Assembly: GCA_902790885.1 (NCBI GenBank)
Contig: CADATR010000107.1
Span: 1-6,241, forward strand
Length of the DNA: 6,241 nucleotides
Origin: an uncultured Eubacteriales bacterium
GTDB lineage: Bacteria > Bacillota_A > Clostridia > Peptostreptococcales > Anaerovoracaceae
Direction: 5' to 3'
In this document: positions 1-4,857 of the stretch, one piece after another
Layout: every line of letters begins with the position of its first letter
Position numbering within the stretch: position 1 is the stretch's first letter
The notes under the pieces: model-generated
What the model saw: the letters and a program-made list of their open reading frames with translations, nothing else
The model's database searches: none
Told to the model about the DNA's origin: nothing
Translations under genes and position numbers: made by a program

Positions 1-1
1 G

Positions 2-124
2 GCGTCGGAAATAGACGGACTGATATATGATGTTGTCAGAATGGGTGAGAGATACGGAGTCAGCATGCCTCTTTATGAGAAGATCTCAACCGAATTAAAG
101 CTAAGATTACAGCAACAAAAATGA
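2..124 (+). CDS. C-terminal fragment of a ketopantoate reductase-like protein (ApbA/PanE family)
   Basis: Only the last 40 codons and the TGA stop are present; the start lies left of the window. The frame beginning at base 2 is open and reads ASEIDGLIYDVVRMGERYGV followed by SMPLYEKI. This resembles the C-terminal helical domain of 2-dehydropantoate 2-reductases, where a conserved (T/S)EID motif is followed by a helix, a G-x-x-x-G(I/V)xxP turn and another helix. Family members reduce ketopantoate to pantoate with NADPH in the cytoplasm, on the route to pantothenate and coenzyme A. The Rossmann domain and catalytic lysine are outside the window, so PanE cannot be told from the many paralogous ApbA-like reductases; I leave the symbol blank. 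The next gene starts 36 bases downstream, after a small hairpin. Confidence 0.65.
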   Translation, partial: ASEIDGLIYDVVRMGERYGVSMPLYEKISTELKLRLQQQK

Positions 125-130
125 AATCAT

Positions 131-148
131 GATCCCGGACAGGGGATC
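131..148 (+). terminator. Intergenic hairpin, possible weak terminator or attenuator
   Basis: A perfect 6-bp inverted repeat, GATCCC (131-136) and GGGATC (143-148), encloses a 6-base loop. It starts 6 bases after the upstream stop codon and ends 3 bases before the AGGAG ribosome binding site of the HAD gene. Only TT plus one further T follow before AGG, so the U-tract is too short for a strong intrinsic terminator. It may reduce readthrough, protect an mRNA end, or influence access to the adjacent ribosome binding site. All of these roles are inference. Confidence 0.35.
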
Positions 149-160
149 TTTAGGAGTAAC

Positions 161-1000
161 ATGATGAACAAATCGGACGCTATGAACCGAAAACTTATAT
201 TTCTGGATGTCGACGGAACGCTTACGCCTCCAGGCGGATACGAACCTCCTGAGAGCGCGCTCAGGGCTGTAAGAAGGGCGAGAGAGCTGGGACACAAGGT
301 GTTCCTGTGCTCAGGCCGTAATTACGGCATGCTTGAGCCTCTGCATAAATTCGGCTTTGACGGGGGCATCGCGAGCTGCGGCGGATACGTTTACGCCGGT
401 GATGAAGTCCTGTATGACTGCCCTTTGACTGAGGAGCAGAAGCATAAACTGATCACCCTGATGTCCGATGAGGGAGTGTTCCTTTCGATCGAAGGCAAAG
501 ACTACTCTTACGGAGATGAGCGCGCAAGGGATTTTCTTGAGCAGGACAGAAACCGCTACCTTACGAGCATGATAGAAGCCGTCTGGGTAGGACTCGGGCC
601 AAAGCCTCTGGTTGAGTATGACGGATGCCCGATCTACAAGGTAGTGTTCACATGTACGGACATCCGCCAGATAGAGTCTGCAAAGGCAGCCCTCGGAGAT
701 GAACTTCAGTTTATTGTCCATGACTTCTCGGAAGAGGACTGCTTCTTCGGCGAGATAATAAACCGCAAATTCGACAAGGGAAGCGCCGCCCGTATGGCAG
801 CTGAAGCTCTGGGCTTTGACATGGCCGACACCATCGGATTCGGCGACAGCAGGATAGACATAGAACTCATAGAGGCCGTAGGCACAAGCGTGTGCATGGG
901 AGACGGAAGCGAGTATCTCAAGGAGCACAGCGATCTCGTCTGTCCGCCTACAAATGAGGACGGAATAGAATGGGCATTCCGCAAACTCGGTCTTATCTGA
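161..1000 (+). CDS. Cof-type HAD-IIB family phosphatase
   Basis: A 279-residue cytoplasmic hydrolase of the haloacid dehalogenase superfamily, a normal length for Cof-like enzymes. Motif I is FLDVDGT (residues 14-20), with D16 the expected nucleophile and D18 the acid/base. Motif II is CSGRN (50-54) with S51. Motif III is K206 in FDKGSA. Motif IV is GFGDSRID (226-233), supplying acidic D229 and D233. The roughly 120 residues between motifs II and III fit a C2-type cap. Relatives dephosphorylate sugar phosphates, nucleotides or cofactors such as FMN and PLP; the substrate cannot be read from sequence. Motif IV has Ile where GDxxND enzymes have Asn, while the metal-binding aspartates remain. 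AGGAG at 152-156 precedes ATG 161 by 4 bases and ATG 164 by 7, so the second Met may be the real start. ATG 182 lacks a binding site. A metallophosphoesterase gene follows after 21 bases, probably in the same operon. Confidence 0.92.
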   Translation: MMNKSDAMNRKLIFLDVDGTLTPPGGYEPPESALRAVRRARELGHKVFLCSGRNYGMLEPLHKFGFDGGIASCGGYVYAGDEVLYDCPLTEEQKHKLITLMSDEGVFLSIEGKDYSYGDERARDFLEQDRNRYLTSMIEAVWVGLGPKPLVEYDGCPIYKVVFTCTDIRQIESAKAALGDELQFIVHDFSEEDCFFGEIINRKFDKGSAARMAAEALGFDMADTIGFGDSRIDIELIEAVGTSVCMGDGSEYLKEHSDLVCPPTNEDGIEWAFRKLGLI

Positions 1001-1021
1001 TAAAAAAGGAAAAACGAACTG

Positions 1022-1492
1022 ATGAAAGCATGTGTATTTTCTGATTCGCACGGATGTGTTGACAACATGATCGCCGCTGTAGAGCTGGAGCGGCCGGATA
1101 TCTGTTTCTTTCTCGGAGACGGCGAAAGGGATATCGCCAGGCTCGAGGAAAAGTACCCGAGTCTGCCGGTCTACGCGGTAAGGGGCAACTGTGATTTCAG
1201 GTCTGACCTGAATAAGCTGCTCATCTGCAATGTCGAGGGTGTCATCATATTTGCCACGCACGGCCATCTGTCCAACGTAAAATATGAAGATGAGCTGCGG
1301 ACTCTTACGTATCAGGCAAAGGAGGCCGGGGCGGATATAGCACTGTTTGGTCATACTCACAGCCAGCATCTTTCCGAGAATGAAGGAATAACACTGCTGA
1401 ACCCGGGCTCGGCCGGCTGGGGCTATTATCCGGGCTACGCGGTGCTGGATATAGAAAACGGAACGTTCAGCGCGGAACTGAGGTCGATCTGA
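1022..1492 (+). CDS. YfcE/MJ0936-type metallophosphoesterase (phosphodiesterase)
   Basis: A 156-residue protein containing the full set of calcineurin-like metal-binding motifs. These are DSHG with D8 and H10, LGDGE with D33, GNCD with N56, THGH with H80 and H82, and GHTH with H111 and H113, followed by NPGS (127-130). The short length and motif spacing match the YfcE/MJ0936 subfamily, compact cytoplasmic phosphodiesterases that use two divalent metals (often Mn or Ni) and cleave model substrates such as bis-pNPP. The physiological substrate is usually unknown. AAGGA at 1006-1010 lies 11 bases before the ATG. The gene follows the HAD phosphatase by 21 bases. In many Clostridia a YfcE-like gene sits beside the rdgB/rph region, but that neighbourhood is not seen here. 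No terminator is visible after the stop. Confidence 0.93.
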   Translation: MKACVFSDSHGCVDNMIAAVELERPDICFFLGDGERDIARLEEKYPSLPVYAVRGNCDFRSDLNKLLICNVEGVIIFATHGHLSNVKYEDELRTLTYQAKEAGADIALFGHTHSQHLSENEGITLLNPGSAGWGYYPGYAVLDIENGTFSAELRSI

Positions 1493-1541
1493 ATATGAAT
1501 AGTTTTCACCAGTTGAACGCACAATATCAAACGATTTGAGG

Positions 1542-1547
1542 TATAAT
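1542..1547 (+). promoter_or_regulatory. Probable sigma-A promoter (-10 box) for the YcxB-like gene
   Basis: A perfect TATAAT lies 58 bases before the ATG at 1606, in the 113-base gap after the metallophosphoesterase. The only good -35-like hexamer, TTGAAC at 1513-1518, is 23 bases upstream, too far for the normal 16-18 base spacing. At the correct spacing the sequence is degenerate. The promoter call therefore rests on the -10 box and the gap position. Transcription would start near 1554, giving a leader of about 50 bases. Confidence 0.5.
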
Positions 1548-1574
1548 AAACACAGTATGAGATATAGCGCTGAT

Positions 1575-1592
1575 CAGAAAAAACGGTTTCTG
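1575..1592 (+). other. Leader hairpin next to the ribosome binding site
   Basis: CAGAAA (1575-1580) and TTTCTG (1587-1592) form a perfect 6-bp inverted repeat around a 6-base loop. It abuts the GTGGGGA ribosome binding site of the YcxB-like gene. The stem is AU-rich and weak. It could keep the binding site at the edge of a structure, but it may also be chance. Confidence 0.25.
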
Positions 1593-1593
1593 G

Positions 1594-1600
1594 GTGGGGA
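1594..1600 (+). promoter_or_regulatory. Ribosome binding site that sets the start at ATG 1606
   Basis: The frame can be extended to a GTG at 1594, but that GTG is itself part of the purine-rich GTGGGGA tract. This tract lies 5 bases before ATG 1606, the usual distance. No binding site precedes the GTG at a suitable distance. ATG 1606 is therefore preferred. Confidence 0.6.
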
Positions 1601-1605
1601 ACAAA

Positions 1606-2142
1606 ATGACTATTGAAGTAAAGGAAAAAGGGACAAGAGCTTTTTATAAAGAGGTAGTGAATGTTATGACGCAGTACAGGCAGCTTCTGTATAAGCCTGA
1701 GGACATGCTGAAAAACAGCTTTACCAGGTATACCATGCTGGCTGCTGCCATGGCGCTTATCTTTCTGATGAGCCTTTACGGCGGTATCAGAGGGTCTTTC
1801 AGTGCCATGAGCATACTCACCATAGCGTTCTCCGGAATAGCGGCAGTCGCCACATGCGCCATACTTATCAGACTGAACGGGATGGTAAACGCATATCTGG
1901 CCGATGACCGCCAGTCCGTAGTCACTCTCGATGAAAACGGAGTAGAGATCGCAAAGACAGGCTCACAGGCCGTAAGACTGGCATGGGACAACGTGGCTTT
2001 CGTAAGAACATTCGTTGAATCCACATGCTTCTTCTCGAAGGATCTCAGCGGCATAGTCCTGGCAGTTGACAACGACTACCGCAAGGAGATCATGGACTAT
2101 ATCAAAAACAACAATATAGACGTTCAGGTAGTAAAATATTAA
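1606..2142 (+). CDS. YcxB-like two-TM membrane protein
   Basis: A 178-residue protein, counted from ATG 1606. It has a charged N-terminus (about 1-40), then two hydrophobic helices at about 42-60 (TMLAAAMALIFLMSLYGG) and about 66-89. A soluble C-terminal domain of about 85 residues follows. The C-terminal part has the VTLDENGVEI strand-turn, a conserved aromatic-acidic step (RLAWDNV, 124-130) and a final helix and strand ending VQVVKY. This architecture, two TM segments followed by a small beta-rich PH-like domain, matches YcxB-like proteins of Firmicutes, whose function is unknown. There is no cleavable signal peptide; both termini are probably cytoplasmic. It has its own promoter candidate and is followed after 95 bases by an uncharacterised gene. 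The family call rests on topology and motif resemblance, without a profile search. Confidence 0.6.
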   Translation: MTIEVKEKGTRAFYKEVVNVMTQYRQLLYKPEDMLKNSFTRYTMLAAAMALIFLMSLYGGIRGSFSAMSILTIAFSGIAAVATCAILIRLNGMVNAYLADDRQSVVTLDENGVEIAKTGSQAVRLAWDNVAFVRTFVESTCFFSKDLSGIVLAVDNDYRKEIMDYIKNNNIDVQVVKY

Positions 2143-2237
2143 TTCGGGCTGCAGACAGCCAGCAAAAATCAGCAAATTACTATGCCGGCCGCAAAGGTAT
2201 GGTATGTTTGGAATAGAGATAAAGAGGTTTTGGATAA

Positions 2238-2615
2238 ATGGATAAGAAAAAGACTTTCAACGAAAAAGATTTTGAATATACGATCGTTATGGACGCAAGC
2301 TACACAGGCCCTGATGTCAATGATTTCAGAAAGCCTGAGGAAGGCGCCGAGAAGGCGGCCGATCCTAACGCAGAATATGAGCTGCTTTATTATGATTATG
2401 AAAGGATGATCCTGAAGGATCCTACAGTCCTCGACAAGGACGACGCATACCCGCATTCCTATCAGTGGCGTGTCGCTGACAGGTATGATCCGGGCAAGAT
2501 CGAAGCACTCAAGGAGGCTCTCAGCAACAGAGTCAGGCTATCCGACACAGAGGCGTACAAGCAGTTCCTGGAGGCCATGAAAAACCGCAAGTTCAAACCG
2601 GAGTCCTGGGACTGA
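2238..2615 (+). CDS. Hypothetical acidic 125-residue protein
   Basis: I do not recognise this protein. It is soluble in appearance, with no signal peptide or membrane segment. It has a Lys-rich start (MDKKK), a charged, Asp/Glu/Pro-rich region at about residues 25-48, and a tyrosine-rich stretch, EYELLYYDYERM (46-57). Helical segments at about 86-98 and 102-117 follow, then the tail KFKPESWD. It has no Cys or metal-binding cluster. AGAGG at 2223-2227, 10 bases before the ATG, supports translation. Codon use resembles the neighbours, and the overlapping frame starting at 2182 lacks such support. The M29 aminopeptidase starts 23 bases after its stop, so the two are very likely co-transcribed. 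No function is proposed. Confidence 0.75.
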   Translation: MDKKKTFNEKDFEYTIVMDASYTGPDVNDFRKPEEGAEKAADPNAEYELLYYDYERMILKDPTVLDKDDAYPHSYQWRVADRYDPGKIEALKEALSNRVRLSDTEAYKQFLEAMKNRKFKPESWD

Positions 2616-2638
2616 TCACTGAAGGGAGCCGGCGTAAG

Positions 2639-3871
2639 ATGGCAGATATCGAAAAACTTAAAAAGGATTACGCGGAGCTGGTGATAAGATCCGGGGTCAA
2701 TATTCAGAAGGGGCAGAGGCTGCTGATCACCAGCAGTATTGAGTGCGCGGATTTTGTAAGGCTCTGCGCGGACGCGGCATATGACGCCGGCTGCAAAGAG
2801 GTGCTGCTGCGCTGGCGCGATGACAGCCTTACCCGCATGAAGTATCTCAAGGCTGCCGACGAGGTGTTCGACAGTGTTGATCAGTGGGAGGCAGACCGCA
2901 TGAACAGCCTTATCGACGAGGGCTGCGCGTTCCTTACCATACACGCGGATGATCCTGAAAGCCTCAGGGGAGTCGATCCTGACCGCATCAGAAGGGCTCA
3001 GATAAGCAGCGGAAAAGCGCTGGCTTATTACCGTGAAAAAATGATGAGCAGCTACAGCCCATGGTGCGTATGCTCGGTGCCGTCGAAGGCCTGGGCAAAG
3101 CTGGTGTTCCCTGAGCTCAGCGTAGAAGACGCTGTCGCAAGGCTGTGGGATAATATCCTTGCGAGCTGCAGGGCCGACGGCGGAGATGCCCTCAAAAGCT
3201 GGCAAAATCATATCGACGAGCTGCAAAGACATGTTGATATCCTCAATAAATACAACTTTAAAACTCTGAGATACAAAAACTCTGCAGGCACCGATCTCAC
3301 AGTAGATCTTCCTGAAGGCCATTACTGGGGCGGAGGAGCAGAGAAGTCCGGCACGGGCATCATGTTCTCACCAAACATACCGACGGAAGAGGTGTTCACG
3401 CTCCCTGACAGAACGAGCATGAACGGCACCATCGTATCCACAAAACCGCTCAGCCATAACGGCACTGTGATCGATGGTATAGTCTTCAGGGTAGAGAACG
3501 GAAAGATAGTTGAAGCCCGGGCAGATAAAGGCGAAGAGATACTGAAAGACGCCATTGCTGTCGACGAAGGAGCTTCGTATTTCGGCGAGGTGGCGCTCGT
3601 TCCGTATGACTCGCCTATATCGGAAAGCGGCGTGCTTTTCTTCAACACGCTGTTCGATGAGAACGCCTCGTGCCATTTCGCCTTCGGCGAAGCGTATCCG
3701 ATGATAAAAGGCTCGGAGGATATGTCCAGGGATGAGCTTAAGGCGCGCGGCGCCAACATGTCGATGACACATGTGGACTTCATGGTCGGCTCTGATGACC
3801 TCGAAGTCACCGGAATCACGCACGATGGTGAAGAGATACCGGTATTCGTAAACGGAAACTTCGCATTCTAG
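2639..3871 (+). CDS. M29 family metallo-aminopeptidase (AmpS/PepS/AmpT type)
   Basis: A complete 410-residue cytoplasmic aminopeptidase, the usual length for family M29. The N-terminal domain (about 1-200) begins LKKDYAELVIRSGVNIQKGQ, the typical opening where an exopeptidase of this family starts. The C-terminal catalytic domain carries the expected dinuclear metal ligands: E250 in NIPTEEVFTLPD, E317 in FGEVALV, H346 in NASCHFAFGEAY, and H378 and D380 in THVDFMVGS. Y353 is the conserved tyrosine. Such enzymes remove N-terminal residues from peptides using Zn or Co, and serve peptide turnover. AAGGGAG at 2622-2628 lies 10 bases before the ATG. The gene follows the hypothetical protein by 23 bases and ends 16 bases before a strong terminator, so it is the last gene of its transcript. 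Nothing in the active site looks damaged. Confidence 0.96.
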   Translation: MADIEKLKKDYAELVIRSGVNIQKGQRLLITSSIECADFVRLCADAAYDAGCKEVLLRWRDDSLTRMKYLKAADEVFDSVDQWEADRMNSLIDEGCAFLTIHADDPESLRGVDPDRIRRAQISSGKALAYYREKMMSSYSPWCVCSVPSKAWAKLVFPELSVEDAVARLWDNILASCRADGGDALKSWQNHIDELQRHVDILNKYNFKTLRYKNSAGTDLTVDLPEGHYWGGGAEKSGTGIMFSPNIPTEEVFTLPDRTSMNGTIVSTKPLSHNGTVIDGIVFRVENGKIVEARADKGEEILKDAIAVDEGASYFGEVALVPYDSPISESGVLFFNTLFDENASCHFAFGEAYPMIKGSEDMSRDELKARGANMSMTHVDFMVGSDDLEVTGITHDGEEIPVFVNGNFAF

Positions 3872-3887
3872 ATAACTCGATATTATA

Positions 3888-3916
3888 GCCTCTGATCATT
3901 GCGGTCAGGGGCTTTT
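3888..3916 (+). terminator. Rho-independent terminator after the M29 aminopeptidase
   Basis: GCCTCTGATC (3888-3897) pairs with GGTCAGGGGC (3903-3912) as a 10-bp stem with two G-T wobbles. The loop is 5 bases (ATTGC) and TTTTGTGT follows directly. It lies 16 bases after the aminopeptidase stop and before a new promoter. Confidence 0.85.
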
Positions 3917-3939
3917 GTGTAAGCAGGCATTTGCTTGTG

Positions 3940-3948
3940 TGATACAAT
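3940..3948 (+). promoter_or_regulatory. Probable extended -10 promoter for the lipid kinase unit
   Basis: TGATACAAT at 3940-3948 combines a TGn extension with the -10 hexamer TACAAT (3943-3948). It lies 24 bases after the terminator T-tract and 42 bases before ATG 3991. The -35 region at normal spacing (about 3920-3925, TAAGCA) is poor, which is tolerable for an extended -10 promoter. The start point would be near 3955. Confidence 0.55.
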
Positions 3949-3973
3949 TACTGAAAGTAAAGGGGTTTGAAGG

Positions 3974-3980
3974 AAGGAGG
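3974..3980 (+). promoter_or_regulatory. Ribosome binding site that sets the lipid kinase start at ATG 3991
   Basis: AAGGAGG is a near-perfect Shine-Dalgarno sequence 10 bases before ATG 3991. The frame is open back to a TTG at 3967, but that codon lies upstream of this binding site and would add residues not typical of the family. The family start MxYxLYNPLA fits ATG 3991. Confidence 0.8.
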
Positions 3981-3990
3981 GCAGAGTGTT

Positions 3991-4842
3991 ATGACTTATT
4001 TGCTTTACAATCCGCTGGCCAACAACTCAAAGGGAGAGCAGGATGCCAGACAATGGGCTGCTGATAATGGCGCTGACTGCGAATTCACCAGCCTGCTGGG
4101 CATCGCTGACATGAAGGCGTTCTTTGACGGGCTCGGTGAAGGAGACGAAGTCATTCTTACAGGCGGAGACGGCACCATCAACCGTTTTGCCAATGATGTA
4201 TACGGCTATGAGTTCAAAAATGCCGTGTATTACGTGAAATGCGGAAGCGGCAATGACTTTTACCGTGACAACGAAAAATACGCTGTAAACGGAAAAATCG
4301 ACCTCAGACCGTTCCTCAAAAACCTGCCTCTGGTGACAGTCAAGGGAATACAGAGAAGGTTCGTGAACGGCATAGGCTACGGCATCGATGGCGAGACCTG
4401 CAGGATATGAGACATACAGAGAGCTACTTCCGACAAGCCGGTAAGCTACTCAAAGATAGCCATAAAGCTCCTGCTTGGCAGCTACAAGCTGAAGAAAGCG
4501 ACCGTTGAGGTAGACGGAAAGGTGAGCAGGTTCGATGACGTCTGGATGGCTTCGACCATGAAGGGCCGCTACTACGGCGGAGGAATGATGGTGGCTCCTG
4601 ATCAGGACCGCTTCAACGAGGAAGGGACTGTATCAGTGGTGACGCTGTATAAAAAGAACAGGCTGGTAACACTGATGAGATTCCCGTCGCTCAACAAGGG
4701 CGAGCACGTTCTGAAGAAGGACTGGGTAACGGTGCAGACCGGAAGCAGGGTGACCGTATCGTTCGACCAGCCATGCGCTCTGCAGATCGACGGCGATGTG
4801 ATCGAAGATGTGCTTACATACACCGTTGAAGCAGGTATCTGA
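3991..4842 (+). pseudogene. Diacylglycerol kinase family (YegS/DgkB/LCB5-like) lipid kinase, interrupted by an in-frame TGA
   Basis: The frame encodes a 283-residue lipid kinase, close to family length, interrupted only by TGA at codon 140 (4408-4410). Before it lie the N-terminal strand MTYLLYNPLA, the nucleotide-binding GGDGT motif (58-62), GSGNDF (85-90) and NGIGYGIDG (126-134). After it the same frame continues with SDKPVSYSKIAIKLL (147-161), YYGGGMMVAPDQDR (194-207) and ALQIDGDV (263-270), all recognisable family blocks. In relatives I recall, the segment reads GYGIDG, five residues, G, D, five residues, SDKP; the TGA sits at the glycine with no length change. Such kinases phosphorylate diacylglycerol or related lipids with ATP at the membrane. 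Truncated at 139 residues, the product would lack the C-terminal beta-rich domain and should be inactive. A GTG at 4522 could start the second half but has no good binding site. The catalytic Glu of the LDGE-type motif is Asp here (D269). A nonsense mutation or sequence error is likeliest. Confidence 0.85.
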
Positions 4843-4857
4843 TAAGGGGAGCGGGCC

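Noticed and set aside
1513..1518. TTGAAC as the -35 box for the TATAAT at 1542
   Set aside because: The spacing is 23 bases, outside the range for a sigma-A promoter, so only the -10 box is kept.
311..1522. A 403-codon open frame on the - strand across the HAD and metallophosphoesterase genes
   Set aside because: It overlaps two genes with complete catalytic motifs on the + strand, spans their gap, and encodes no recognisable domain. It is a codon-bias shadow.
2147..2160. GGCTG/CAGCC hairpin just after the YcxB-like stop as a terminator
   Set aside because: The stem is 5 bp and no T-run follows in either direction.
2182..2409. A 75-codon + strand frame overlapping the start of the 125-residue protein
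   Set aside because: It has no ribosome binding site, and its product is an out-of-frame reading of the better supported gene at 2238.
2462..3322. A 286-codon open frame on the - strand over the M29 gene
   Set aside because: The + strand encodes a full aminopeptidase here. The antisense product shows no family motifs.
4408..4445. Selenocysteine insertion at the kinase TGA with a downstream hairpin
   Set aside because: The replaced residue is a glycine in relatives, not a catalytic Cys. The family has no known selenoproteins, and the hairpin is short and bulged, without the expected loop G.
3991..4842. UGA reassigned to glycine, as in SR1/Gracilibacteria
   Set aside because: TGA is the natural stop of several neighbouring genes at the right protein lengths, and no other in-frame TGA occurs in any gene here. 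The gene content looks clostridial.
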